Translations under genes and position numbers: made by a program
Part shown: positions 11,773 to 23,777 of the stretch, in pieces
Position numbering within the stretch: the stretch's first letter is position 1
Layout: each line of letters starts with the position of its first letter
The notes under the pieces: generated by a model
What the model saw: only the letters and a program-made list of their open reading frames with translations
Told to the model about the DNA's origin: nothing
The model's database searches: none
Source of the DNA: Dryas octopetala
Lineage: Eukaryota > Streptophyta > Magnoliopsida > Rosales > Rosaceae
DNA: 64,000 bases
Reading direction: 5' to 3'
NCBI GenBank assembly: GCA_963921425.1
Contig: OY992836.1
Location: 3,859,825-3,923,824, forward strand

Positions 11773-13945
11773 ACCTGTCAGGGGGGTACTAATGTGACGG
11801 TTAGAAACTGCTTTCCTTATTCAAAACTCCACTGCTCACTAAGATACTCATTCATATACGAAACCTGAAGTATACTCTTTGATAAATTCACTTAATGAAT
11901 CATTTTCATAACATGAAGGTTACTCGATTCAAATCACTTTCAAAGGACAGAAATTCAATAATAAAACTTTCCAAAATAATGCCAAAAATCATTTTCAGAA
12001 ACTATCCATATGAAAATCATGTAATGCAATACCTGAACTCATCCTTACCCAGATCAAAATATTTATTTAACAAATGATTTTCAAATTATGCAATCCAACA
12101 GATTTCCAAAACATCTCATAATTCATTAATCGAAAATACCAAGATAGTTAATCATAAATTTAAGCTTCCAAACAATAATAGTAAATCATTATTATTTTCC
12201 TCTTTTCAATATGGATAAACCTAAACTAGTTTGTTTAAATCCCTCAGTTAAGTTAGCATGCAATAATTAAATAAATTTCTTTAAATAAATAAATCATAAA
12301 TTGCATAAAACATTTTTAAAATGAAGCCCACTCACAGTTTACACCGAGCTATACCGAATCCTTTATGGAATTGATTCATACTCACGATCTTTCACTTGTT
12401 TGCCACTAGAATAGCCGAGAGGTGAAGCTCATTCGACCTAGTATATAAACACGCCCAGTTTCATAATTTGGGAAGTTTATTATACGAATTCCAAGTAAAG
12501 AGATAAAATGATCGATAAGCCCTCATAATCAAACGAGGTCTAAGTTTTTGTTTTCCATAAACTTTTCCAATCCGGTCAACACCACTCAAACCAACATCAA
12601 GACTCAACATCTAATCTCAGTTTCCCAATCAATTAAACTAACATTTCTTATTCTCTCCATAATCAATATAAACCATAATAATACCAAGATATAAATAATA
12701 ATCCTCAAATCATACTAATACTTCCTCAAAAATTAATTAGATCATTTTGGCCGAACAATTGCCTAATCATCAATCAATAACCTCGATAATAGACATTTCT
12801 CATCTAAATCAGCAATTAATCTCAGAGCATCTCTATAATTCCCAATTAATCCCTTAGCCTCAGTATCATCATCAATCCATTCTCATGATCCAGTCCTACA
12901 CTTTGCCTCCTCTAACCTACAAAAACAAATCACATAAAACAAACAATTCGCCCACGATACTCTATAATATAATCAGATAAGTTTCACTCACCGTGCAACT
13001 TGTAAAAATGCCGAAATGTCCTTCACGGTGCCTTTATTCGAATATTAAATCCGGCAGCATAACGGCATCGAGAATAGAATTCCTGAGCCAGGTACCTATT
13101 AAGACCAGACAATTCAATCAAATTTCAGATTTCACAAATTTTGACCGTTCACGGCTGAGTCGGGCAGCCAACCACCACAAATGGTGGCTGCCCAACCCCA
13201 ATTTTCGCATAAAAATTACAAGAAATTCACATAAACTCACCAACACTCACCAAAATGTCAAGGGGTTTTGTAATTTGTCTCGAGGAGTCCCGGGAAGACT
13301 AATTGACATCGAAAATCACCCAACCCACCACCACCACCACCACCACCATGAGTGGCGGAACGGGCAATGGCAGCGGTGGCACGACTTGAAAAATTACCCA
13401 ATTTAATCTCAAATAGTCCTAATTGCATAAAGAAACACACAATTGCACAAAAACAACTCAAATTCAAGTCCAATTCGAGAAATTCGAAATATGTATAAAC
13501 CTTAAAATCGAATTTCTAAAACTTTAAAATTGGACAACCAAACCTTAGGGAAAAGATTACCCATACCTCAAGGATCATTTTCCATAACTGGGTCGACAAC
13601 CAAAAGTCGTCGGAAAGCGCTCAAATCAGCTGTGGAAGCCGCCGGTGGGGTTTGGCTTCCCGAGCTCATTGCTCCGTTGTGGAGTATCGTATGGACGAAT
13701 GAAGACCATGGTTGGACTCACCATGACGAGGGGAACAAAGCTCAGTAGGTTCGGTTTCGTGTCTTGGCTGGAAAAATCAGATCGCCGAAGGAGGGTTCAA
13801 TTCGAGTTTTGGCTTGTAGTTCTAGATTTCAAGCATCAAGGGAGAAATTGAGGCCATGGGAAGATAGAGGAGAGGTAGGTGAGTACGGTGGGCCAAACAC
13901 CCAGCCCAGCCGCCGCCGGACGCGCCGGTGACAGGGGCGGCGCAA

Positions 13946-13949
<4 letters not shown>

Positions 13950-13995
<46 letters not shown>
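13950..13995. repeat. (AG)n microsatellite
   Basis: About 22 uninterrupted AG units inside the LTR. On the minus strand this is a CT run next to GC-rich LTR sequence, likely part of the LTR leader. Confidence 0.95.
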
Positions 13996-13999
<4 letters not shown>

Positions 14000-14558
14000 A
14001 TCAGGTAAAAACAGTTTTATTTTGGGTTTTAAAACCCCTTTGGTACAAATTACAAGATTGCCCTTTATTTCAAATGCCTGTAACTCTCAAATCGTAGATT
14101 CGATCGACGTACGCTTCGCGTCTACGAACTCGTGGACTCGAGACCTTTCCAACAAGCACAAACTCGAAGTCAAAAACCGGTTAAATAAAAAGTCAACCTT
14201 TTTGGTCAAACCCAATTTAAAACTTAAATTAAAAATAAATCTAAAACCTTTTATTTCTCAAATTAGTTCCCAAAATCTTTAAAATAAATTCTCAAAATAT
14301 TTAAAATAAATCTTTGAAAAATACGGGGTCTCCACAATATAAAAATATAACACTTTTAGCCGATAAGTTTTGAAATAACGTTAAATCAATTTCAACGAAC
14401 ACACCCAATAAATTCTTAAAACATTTCCAAAGCAATTTAGTAAAAATTTTCCGAGGTCTTCCCAATTTCGTTTTTCTTATAAAGTCTATTAAAATAAACA
14501 AAGTTAAATAAAAATTTTTAAATTTCCAAAAAAATTTGGGTCGGGTCGTTACATTTTT

Positions 14559-15609
14559 CTCATTGCTGGGGATCTATATTATCTAAGTTTAATATATTTT
14601 AATATATTACCTGCTAAATTTATGTCTCTAATTCTTGGTAGATGTGGTATTCTATTTTTATTTCCTCTTATTTGTTCATTTGTTCTAACTGCTTCATTTG
14701 GTGATTCTCTATATATTTCTTGCGTACTAGATATTCCTATTAGTTCTGACCTAGAAGAGTATTCTACATTCATTGCTTCAAATTTGTGTGTTCCATTAAT
14801 TACATTAGAATTTTCTCCGGTTTGCTCTGCTGGGTTACATTCTATTTTTTGTTCTAATAAGTTATTATATTCATTAGATCCTATAATATGTTCTAATCCT
14901 AAATCTAGAATTAATGCTACTAGTTCATCATCGTTTTTCTTATGTAATCCTAAATCATATATTTTATATTTTTCTAAGTACTCATCTTCTTCTAAATTAT
15001 CTATATCATCTATTAGCTTATCCATTATAAAATCTAAAGGATCAAGTTTATGAGCCACACCATTTTACATACCATTTTTACACTCTTTCGACATGGCAAC
15101 GACACGGTGCTGACATGAAGTTGCAGTCGACATTTGCTGCAGTCAGTTGGAGTCAACACGGTGCCGGCATGATGATTGGAAATCGATATTTGCTGGAATT
15201 TTGTGCACCAACATCGTGCCGGCACCGTGTCGTCGCCCTGCCAATGGGGTGTAAAAATGGTATGTAAAATGGTATGGTCCATGAACCTAACCCAAATCTA
15301 AATTTGCTTCAACTAGATTTTGTTCTATATCATCTTAGGCCATATTAATATGTATTTGCTCTTCAATTTCACTTTCTATATCATTATCTATTTTTCTATA
15401 ATTTGAAAATTTAAATGCTGCTTCTCCATCTATATGTTCATATATTTGTGCATTGCTAGATTGTTTATTATTTGTTCCTATTTTAAGGTTAGGTAACTTC
15501 CACTCAGTTCCTTCTAAGAAACTGCTATATATTGGTTTAGCTTCTATCATATTTATATGTTTACTTCTAAACATTTTTACTAAATCTTTGAAATTCTAAA
15601 TTAAATTTA
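14559..15609 (-). pseudogene. Endogenous caulimovirid relic: movement-protein end and acidic capsid N-region
   Basis: Two open stretches on the minus strand: 15574-15335 (79 residues) and about 15058-14579 (159 residues, strongly acidic at its start, with LEEDEYLEKYKIYDL). They are separated by a 215-bp foldback insertion. Order and composition fit the end of a movement protein followed by an acidic capsid N-terminus in a caulimovirid polyprotein. The right edge is the 9-bp target site of the MULE at 15610; the left edge is the target site of the solo LTR. The assignment rests on position between recognisable viral parts rather than on a strong motif. Confidence 0.5.
15059..15273. mobile_element. 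Foldback MITE, 215 bp, in the viral relic
   Basis: Ends ACCATTTTACATACCATTTT and its reverse complement form about 25-bp perfect inverted termini. The interior also holds inverted pairs (ACGACACGGTGC / GCACCGTGTCGT). I could not settle a target duplication, so the superfamily is open. Confidence 0.7.
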
Positions 15610-15954
15610 GGCTTTTTATCAACTTACCCACCTGAACTTTGTCCCGATTTTCACTTCACCACCCAATAAAATTTTTGACTCGATGTGGCACCTTAATTTA
15701 AAAAAAATTTCAATGTCAGACCTCTAGTAACTTCCGTCCATTTTAGGGGCTTTTCTATCTTTTTAGGTGTAAACCCTTTTTATGGCTTTTTTATCACTTT
15801 ATGCAGACAAAAAAAAAAAACACTCAGAAAAAAGAGAGAGAATCTCAACTGTTGTACTGCGCTTTAGGGCTAGAGATCCAGAGAGAATCTCGAATGTTTC
15901 TGAAATTTTTGTCAACGATTCCATCACTTTTCTGTGTGATACAGGGAGAGGAGA

Positions 15955-18900
15955 ATGATGGCCACGTCTAGAATAGAGGATCCATTTAGACATTTTGGGG
16001 ACCCTCCCATCTACGGTAAGTGGTTTGAAATCTCTGCGTGGTCCCGGTGATTTTTGTCGTTGATGGGTATGTAGTGGCGACATTGATGATTTCAAAGAAT
16101 TTTTTATAGCTTTATTCCTTTTTATGCGGTCCAAAACATAGGTGTCATATTATATTGGATTTTAGGGCATAAAAAGGGTTTTTTTTCAATGTGCGTTGCA
16201 TGTGGTTTCAGATATAATTGATAATTAATTTTTTCACATGTTGGTACTGCTACTGGCTACTGATGGTTTGTTTAGTATATAAGGTTTGTCCTATTTTCAG
16301 GTGTGTATTGAATAGATGCTCTGTTGGGTTGTTGTCTATATTGAATGAGTATATTGAATATAGCGTTTGTTGGTTTGGTGTATTAAATATAGTATTTGTA
16401 TCTTGTATATAAATATGACTGCTTAGTGGTTTGAATATGCAGCTTAGTAAAGTAATGCATGTACTGCCTAGTGGTTTATTAGTGCTTGAATACACTGCCT
16501 ATTTTAGCAACTAAATATGCAGCTTAGTGTTTTAATGTATTGTAAATTGGTTTGAATATGCAGCTTAGTAACTTAAATATACTATTTAGTGTGATAATTA
16601 AATATGTGATCATGTAATAATAGTGGTGTGTTGTCCTTGTGATTTAGGTGATGGTGAAGACAACTTTACCATAGAAATTCACTATAGGGGTAAATTTGTA
16701 GAGTTAAGTGACCAGAAGAAGATGTATGTGAGGGGAAAGGTGGTTTGGGCTAACTGGTTATCCTCGGATTTTATGTCACTATTTGATTTGGATGATACAG
16801 TTATGGCCCTTGGGATTAAGGGTCTTGTAGTCTATTGGTATAGGGTCCCAGACAGTGAGGAATATCATGGGTGGGTTCATGTGGTCAATGATGGTGTTTG
16901 TTTTGATACGGTGAGTAGGCACTTGCCTCCAAACCATGTGCAAAGTTGTTTTTTTGACCATGGTGAGGAAGTAGGCTTGATTGAACCAACACCACAACCT
17001 TCAGAAACCAACATCAATAAGCCAGAGCCTTCAGAAATTGAACAAACGCCACAAGCTTTTCTAGATGAACCAAGTCTTTCCCAAACCACATCACTCGCTT
17101 GTGAGGCTACACCAAAATCACATGTTGTAGATGATGATTCTAACTTGTTTGATGTTGAGGTGGGAGGTGAAGTGAATGAACAAGATGAAGAACCAGAGGA
17201 AGTGGAGGGTCAAGCTGCTGAAAATGGTGATGATGATTATGAGTTTGTAGATTCAGATTATGTGCAGAGTGATGGTGGACAAGACAAGGTGGTTGAACCT
17301 TCTGATGACATACTATTCGACGATAATGTGCAAGAGAATGTTAAAGGAAAAGGAACAACAAGTGCAGCCCAAGAGAATTTATGTTTGGTGATGTTGAGAC
17401 TGAGGATGAAGACTCAGATGAACTTAGGAGCTTATATGGCGCATCAGATGGTGAGGATTTCCATGCGGAAAAGAGACCTAAAAGGAAGAATATATTGAAA
17501 TACACTCAGTGGAGGAAAGAAATAGATTTAAAAGATCAAAAATTCAAAGTGGGGTTGATGTTTGCACATGCTGGTGAGTTTAGAGAGGCAGTTAGGGAAT
17601 ATGCAATAAAAAATGGTAAGAGTGTAAAGTTTGTCTTGAATGAGGGTTACAAGATATAGGTGAGGTGTGAGGCACCTGTGAAGAGAAGAGAAAAGCAAAG
17701 TGGTAGGAATAAAGGAAAAGGGAAAAATGCCAATGAGAATAGTACGAGTGTTGAAAAAGGAAAACAAAAGAAGAGAAAGTATAAGAAGTTCACATCTCTC
17801 TGCCCATGGAGGATTTATGCCTCCAAGATAGATGAGACAGACACACTTGTGGTTAAGACTTATAAAAATGTCCACCAGTTTTGTAATAGGCAAGAGAGCA
17901 ACAACAGCTGCACCTCTAAGTGGTTAGCTGAGAAATATGCTGATGAGCTCACGAACCCTAAGTGAGATGTGACCCAATTTCATAACACAGTTAGGAAACA
18001 ATATTGTGTAAATGTGTCACAGATCAAGTGTTATAGGGCAAGGGCAAGGGCAGCGATGAAGCTTGAGGGTAGCTACACTGAGCAATATGTTTTGTTGAAT
18101 GAATGTGCTGATGAGATCCTAAGAACAAACCCTGGAAGTACACATCCTGGGCAATTATTGGCAACTATTGGAATAGATGCCAACAATGGCATGTATCCAA
18201 TAACCTATGCCATTGTGGAAATTGAAAATAAGACAACTTGGACTTGGTTCTTGGAACTATTTTTGCAGGATGTTGGAATTGAAAATAGTCATGGATGGGT
18301 GTTTATTACAGATAAGCAAAAATGATTATTGAATGCATTAAAGGAGCTTGTGCCACATGCAAAACACAGACATTGTGTTAGGCATTTGTACAACAACTTT
18401 AAGTTGTCTCATCCAGGTCTTGGATTGAAGAATAGAGTTTGGGCTGCTGCAAGAGCCACCACAAAACCATGGTGGCAAACAGAAATGAAGAGACTGCAAG
18501 ATGATGATGGTGGAGTTGCTAAGTGGTTTGATGATAAACCTGCAAGTCATTGGAGCAGGTCTCATTTCCAAGAGAATTCCAAATGTGACATTTTGCTCTA
18601 TAACCTGTGTGAGGCATTTAATTCTGCTATAGTGCCAGCAAGAGATAAATCAATCCTCACTATGTTGGAGAGGATTAGGACCAACATAATGGTGAGGATG
18701 GCAAGAATAAGAGAGGCTACAGAAGGGTGGAAGGATGTAGGGCCTAGAATTGAGAAAATTATTGAGAAAAATAAGGTGGAGAATGGAAGCTGTTTTCCAT
18801 ACTTGGCTGGTGAGGGTCTTTATCAAGTGATGAACCTAGCTCGATTAAGTGACATTTACTATGGATTTGAGAAAGCACACTTGTTTTTGCAGGAGATGAG

Positions 18901-19260
18901 ATCTAATAGGCATACCTTGTTGTCATGCCATATCTGCCATTTGGAAGAGGATGGATGACCCAATGGATTATGTCCATTCTTGCTGCAAAAAGCCAACATA
19001 CATGAGAACTTACCAACCATACATCACCCCACTACCCAGCCCTGAGTTTTGGCAAAGCAGTGGTAGAGAGGCTATTCTACCCTCTACATATCATAAACAA
19101 ACTGGTAGGCCCAAAAAGGCCAGGATTAGAGAGACAAATGAGCCCCTACCACCATCACAAGATCAGAGTAGACTCCCCATAAATTATATCAAAATCAAAT
19201 GAAAAAAGTGTGGGCAACAAGGTCACAATGTTAGATCTTGTGGTAGGAGGAATGTCTCAA
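15955..19260 (+). pseudogene. MuDR/MURA transposase with PB1-like domain, SWIM and CCHC, decayed
   Basis: Exon 1 is 15955-16015 (MMATSRIEDPFRHFG...) with donor GTAAG; exon 2 starts at 16648. Joined, they read through an N-terminal PB1-like domain (FTIEIHYRGKF ... GWVHVVNDGVCFDTVSRHLPP), an acidic linker, a basic MuDR domain and the MULE core (QLLATIGIDANNGMYPI, WTWFLELFL, WVFITDKQK, HRHCVRHLYNNF, LLYNLCEAFNSAI). The SWIM finger (DLIGIPCCHAISAIW) is near 18905-18945 and a zinc knuckle (KKCGQQGHNVRSCGRR) at 19201-19250, in shifted frames. Lesions: a frameshift near 17376, in-frame stops near 17657, 17963 and 18323, a frameshift near 18900, and a deletion just before QLLATIG that removes the segment normally holding the first catalytic Asp. 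The second Asp (ITD) and the Glu (CEAF) are present. It cannot encode active transposase. Confidence 0.9.
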
Positions 19261-21074
19261 CTGGTGGACAAGTTTAGACTTGTGTTTTGTTTTATGTGCT
19301 ATGTTTGAAATTTGACTCCATTTACCATTTCTCAATCTAATTATGTTGTTGGTTCAAGCAGACTGAAGCAGTCCAGAGCTCACAACCTCTGCTTAGTGAC
19401 TTTGTTGGTGGTGGATCACAACCTCTGCCCTACTTAAATCAGGTTGGATCTCAACCCCCACGATCCACCCTATCAGCATCCCAACCTTCCCACAATCCAA
19501 CTCAGTGGGATCTCAAGTGTAGACAAGCAAGAACATAAGACATAAGTCCCCTACAAAAAGGGTAACTAAAAGAAAAACCAAGCAGGTAGCTCAGAAGATG
19601 GCATAACCTTAGAAGCCAAGTGTTTTGGGATTTTTATGAAGTTTTTTATAATAGGGTTTAGAGACTAGATTTGTGTGGAAGACTACTTTTGCTTTTTTGG
19701 CATCATAAAGGCTATGAATGAAGAAAAATAGACCAAGAACACATTTTGACTGTTTTTGAAGACATGTGAATGTTTTTTATGTTTTTGCTGGTTGATTTGG
19801 TTTTTAAAGACAATGAGTCAAGATTAGTGTTCGTTGTTGTTAACTGATTAGGACTTGTTTTAAGACAGAATGATGTTTGTTATTGTTGACTGATTAGGCC
19901 TTTTTAAAATTGGAATTAAGACCGAAATATTGTTGACTGATTTTGTTGTTTTGAGATGTTAATTAATGTTGTTCTCTGTTATTGTAGTTGCCTCTTTAGA
20001 GTTAACAGGTGCAGTACACTTTTTAGACTTGCAAATGTCAACATTTTGTCTAAAATAAGACTTGCAACCATCATTTTGTCTAAAATCTGCTGATGAGCTC
20101 ACGAAGTGGATTTGATGATGTTGGTCTACGTACCATATGCCTTGTGGCTTAATGATGTAGGACAAGAATATAATTTCTCCTTTCCTTTCTTTATAACCCC
20201 ACACATCATCTCTTGTCTTTCTTTTCTCCAACATTCCCCACATGCTTTCCTTAAACAACTCTCACAAACTCATGCTTTAGCTTGTCTATTTGTTGAAAGT
20301 TTCCCATTAAATTGTCAGTCACCTCATTCCCCTTTGTTTTCCTCTAATTTGTGTGCCAGCTCTCTCAATCCCTGTTTTTCTATTTGCTTGTTGGTGTTGT
20401 TTTGTTTATTTGAATTATTGTCTTGTAATCTCCCTATTAAAGGGTGTTTGATTGTATTTGTTAGATTCAATGAAATATACAGAAAATTAAGCCCCAAAGT
20501 TTTGAGTTTTCTCTCTATTCTTCTTTCTGATTCAAAGAAGTCCTGTCCCTAGCACGAGAGCTAGCCTCCCAGCTTCCCCGTTGCGTCACTTAAAATGAAT
20601 GTATAAAATTGAAGAATTACTTTACTATCTTAAATTTTGATCAGTTTCATTAGGTTCCAAAATGATTGCTATTGAGTTTTAATTTTTTTTTTCCTCTTTT
20701 TGGTGCTAGGTGCTAGCTGATAGCCTATTAAATTATGTTTCTCTACGAAGCTTGCTAACAGATTATTTTTTACTACTGTTAACAGGTCTTTGGAGGAAGG
20801 AGCAGAGGAGTTTATTGTGAAGCCAGTAAAACTATCAGTCGACATAATCAGCAGGGTCAATGAATTAAGGACAGAGTAAAATGAGTTATAACAGTATCAG
20901 AGATTCAAGTTGTTGGGTTTTGTTTCTTTTAATGTTGTTCTCAATTTGGGTGGTGATTATTGGCTTATTTCTCTCTGATTAGAGAAAAAAACAGGAGAAA
21001 GACATCTCCAATGACGGGAACCAAGTAGATTAGGGGTATGGGTTGGCGCCATGTTTGGGTTAATAGAGGTTTAC
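19261..21074 (+). other. MULE 3' noncoding region with T-rich transcript-like segment
   Basis: No transposase coding. From 20100 to 20560 there is a pyrimidine-rich segment with a TTTATAACCCC box near 20190. A 17-bp word at 20090-20106 also occurs at about 17939 in the transposase. The stretch may be captured host or LTR DNA. The only recognisable protein piece is the response-regulator exon at 20786-20879. Confidence 0.4.
20786..20879 (+). pseudogene. Captured exon fragment of a type-A-like response regulator
   Basis: After an acceptor (AACAG at 20785) the frame reads SLEEGAEEFIVKPVKLS, then a short tail and stop TAA at 20877-20879. EGAEEF(I/L)xKPVKLSD is the end of the receiver domain of cytokinin type-A response regulators, including the conserved Lys-Pro. 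It stands alone inside the MULE with no upstream receiver exons, so it looks like host DNA picked up by the transposon. The tail diverges from the usual VKR continuation. Confidence 0.6.
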
Positions 21075-21225
21075 ACTTAAAATGGACGGAAGTTACCAGA
21101 GGTCTGACTTTCAAAATTTTTTTAAATTAAGGTGCCACATTGAATCAAAAATTTTATTGGGTGGTGAAGTGAAAATCGGGACAAAGTTCAGGTGGGTAAG
21201 TTGATAAAAAGCCTTAAATTTATAA

Positions 21226-21724
21226 GGCTTATTCACATCATTGCCCTTTGTAAGATACACTTTTTTTCACTTTGCCCTCTGAAACTTAAATCCTCTCAGT
21301 TTGCCACCTGAACTTCACACAGTTGTTGCAAAAAACCCTATGCCGTCAACTCTGTCAATTTTTCCGTTAAAATAGCTGACGTGACACCTATATGGCATAG
21401 GTGAGACCCTTTTCTAGTTATGTAAGATCCATGTGGACAAAAAAAATTATAAAAAATTAGCATGGATCTTATAATTTTTTAGTTTAAAAATTGTTTTTTA
21501 TTATTATTTTTGTTCACATGGATTTTACATAACTAAAAAAGGGTCTCACCTATGCCATATAGGTGCCACGTCAGCTATTTTAACGGAAAAATTGACAGAG
21601 TTGACGACATAGGGTTTTTTGCAACAACTGTGTGAAGCTCAGGTGACAAACTGAGAGGATTTAAGTTTCAGGGGGTAAAGTGAAAAAAAGTGTATCTTAC
21701 AGGAGGCAATGGTGTGAATAAGCC
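21226..21724. mobile_element. Foldback Mutator-type MITE, 499 bp, 9-bp TSD
   Basis: Two arms of about 230 bp (GGCTTATTCACATCATTGCC... and its reverse complement at the right end) form an almost complete hairpin. A perfect 9-bp duplication AATTTATAA flanks it at 21217-21225 and 21725-21733. TSD length and GGC...GCC ends fit Mutator-like MITEs. It encodes nothing. Its left TSD overlaps the right TSD of the 5.6-kb MULE by six bases. Confidence 0.92.
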
Positions 21725-21733
21725 AATTTATAA

Positions 21734-22593
21734 TTCATTCTATTAAATACTTTTCCTATATACATTAAACTAATGCTTAAGTTTTTATAAACACTTCCCA
21801 TAATATAATTTTTTGTTCTTATGCTTATTTTAATATGTTGAGTAAATTCATTAATTTTCATGGAAAAATTAGGTATACATCCTACAACTGCTAAATTTTT
21901 ATTTAGGTATACTTCAGCCGTTGCTATTGCAGCTTGCTCATGATTTTCTCATCTATCATCATATATATAAACTAATGCTTTAGTTCCAACATGTGCTCTA
22001 GCTAATCCTGCTATTCCTACAAGTATTGTGCCTACATATATTAATCTATATTGCTGTTTTGTAAGTTCTTACTATGCTTCTTTTACTATTCCTAGATGTC
22101 TTCTGCTCTAACCACTTGTTTGTCTTTTCCTTTGAATAATTCCATTTTCTATTATGAAAGGGGTTTATTTTCTTTTGCTTTGTTATTATTTTTCCTAAAG
22201 TTAAGCCTTCTAACTTATGTACTAATTCTGGAGGTAGTGCAGCTCTGTGATTTAAGGTTTTATGTATATTTGCTATTTGTTCTTCAATGTTTTCTAATTT
22301 TTCTGATATATTTACTAAAATTTGAATTATAAAATTGTTTTGCCCAACATTTATATTATTACTACTGATTGAAGTTGAGTAGTATGTTATTCCAACTGGT
22401 TGTTTACCAATTTCACTGATTTTTTGTATTGCTTCAATATATGCTCTATTAGTTCTAGTTTTTTACATTAATTCAATAACCTATCTATTTTACTGTGTAA
22501 TTTTTCTACTTGTTCTGTTAAATCTTTTTGTACTAACTGTATCTGTTGTACTTGCTTTTTAACTTGGTCTATTAGTGTTTATAATGATAAACA
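21734..22593 (-). pseudogene. Endogenous caulimovirid relic: coiled-coil N-region and movement protein
   Basis: Reading leftwards on the minus strand from the primer-binding site, a Gln/Lys-rich coiled-coil segment (about 22580-22200, in more than one frame) is followed by a 30K-type movement-protein core at about 22045-21740. Visible landmarks are the ARAHVGTKALVYIYDD stretch, then an AIATAEV stretch and a CIPNFSMKI stretch. This order (leader, primer site, coiled-coil, movement protein) is that of caulimovirids with a single long polyprotein. A stop after YDDR and several frame changes show it is dead. It is interrupted at 21733 by the foldback MITE and continues at 15609. Confidence 0.7.
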
Positions 22594-22607
22594 ACGCTTT
22601 GATACCA
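22594..22607 (-). promoter_or_regulatory. Caulimovirid minus-strand primer-binding site (tRNA-Met type)
   Basis: The minus strand reads TGGTATCAAAGCG, one base off the TGGTATCAGAGC core complementary to initiator tRNA-Met that marks position zero of caulimovirid genomes. It lies between the leader and the first viral coding segment, as expected. Confidence 0.7.
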
Positions 22608-22610
22608 ATT

Positions 22611-23040
22611 TTTGCGGCTGGCCGTGTCTTTGGAAATGTTGCGTTTCAACAATGTGTGGAGTATGGTATAACAAGTATGGAACATCGTACGGAACACCTT
22701 AGACTATAAATGGCGGTAAGGACTTAGCGATTCGCACACTCAAAACCTTTCTTACAGTACCAAAGTTAACATAACATAGAGACAATTGGCCAGAAAAAAA
22801 ATACAATGACAATGTTTATCAAAATAATAAAATGCTAAGATAGTATTTCTCTGTTTTAGAGTTGAAGTTGGACTAAGAGAAACAGATAAAGAGGAGTTGA
22901 TGAAGCTTACTGAATATTATTGCTAAGTTGCTTGAGTATCACTGGTAAGTTTTTACAATGGAAAGAGAGTAGTAAGTTTAGAGATGTATTCTTCTCTGGA
23001 CGTGCTTGCTTACATAAAGAACTTGTCTATTTATAGACAC
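22611..23040 (-). promoter_or_regulatory. Caulimovirid pregenomic RNA promoter and leader relic
   Basis: On the minus strand a TATAAATA box (23035-23028) in the context GTCTATAAATAGAC is followed by about 400 bp of leader before the primer-binding site. This is the arrangement of a pararetroviral pregenomic promoter and leader. The promoter points away from TOP3A, whose start codon is about 750 bp to the right. Confidence 0.6.
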
Positions 23041-23710
23041 CATCTTGCTGAATCATAAATGAGAATATTACTTAGAGGACAAAGCCTATACTATTTGGAA
23101 AAAGGTGATGGCAGTCTCCATGTGAAACATTGTCTTCGTATAATAAGTGCTTGAAAGAAAGTGTTACAAAGATGTCCAAAAGTGTTACTATCACTTCTTG
23201 CTTATTGCTTTTGCCTTGCTCGAAAAAGGTGTATAGCTAATTTGAGTATTTTCAAGGGCCATATGCTTAAAATTTTTTGAGTATTTTTGGGGCTTTAGAC
23301 TAAGTATGGCTCATTTGTATGGCTTTGGACTAATTTTCTTAACTTTCACAACCCACCATCACATTTCACAACAAATTCTTTCCAGAAAATAAACTCATAA
23401 ACCAAAATTGCACTCATCAAAAACCCAAACTGACATGAGAAAAGAAAACCCAAAATTCAAAAAGAACCTCATGGCAGGAAAATAATTGAACCAGCTCTAA
23501 AACGAGTCTCATGAGTCATGCTTGTCATGCCCTTTGTCAATTTTTTTTTTGTTTGTCCAATTTTCAACCGTTAGATCTTATTATAATGAGGTGGCAGCCT
23601 TATATTAAAACCCAAGCAGATCACAACAAGACAAACAAACAAGGGCCTCAAAATTACTCCAAACAAAAAATCCCTTTCCAGGAGGGCGGGAAATCTTCAA
23701 TCTCGCTCGC

Positions 23711-23777
<67 letters not shown>

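Larger units (their letters stand above)
10918..14553 (-). mobile_element. Solo LTR, 3.6 kb, Gypsy type, 5-bp TSD
   Basis: On the minus strand the element starts TGTAACGACCCGACCC at 14553, a classic plant Gypsy LTR start, and ends GACGGTCCTGTCA at 10918. The flanks repeat TTTTT (10913-10917 and 14554-14558), consistent with a 5-bp TSD though low in complexity. It lies inside the caulimovirid fossil and so is younger than it. It contains a 60-bp tandem repeat, a CACCAC run (13327-13350) and a long AG run. It is unusually long for an LTR and has no gag or pol. Confidence 0.8.
15610..21213 (+). mobile_element. MULE (MuDR-like), 5.6 kb, once autonomous, 9-bp TSD
   Basis: Inverted ends of about 140 bp (15610-15755 and 21075-21213, starting GGCTTTTTATCAACTTACCC) and a perfect 9-bp duplication TTAAATTTA (15601-15609 and 21214-21222) define a Mutator-like element. 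Inside on the plus strand are a decayed PB1-like/MURA transposase (15955-19260) and then 1.8 kb without transposase coding that includes a response-regulator exon fragment. It is inserted in the movement-protein part of the caulimovirid relic and lies 12 bp from a second Mutator-type element. Confidence 0.92.
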
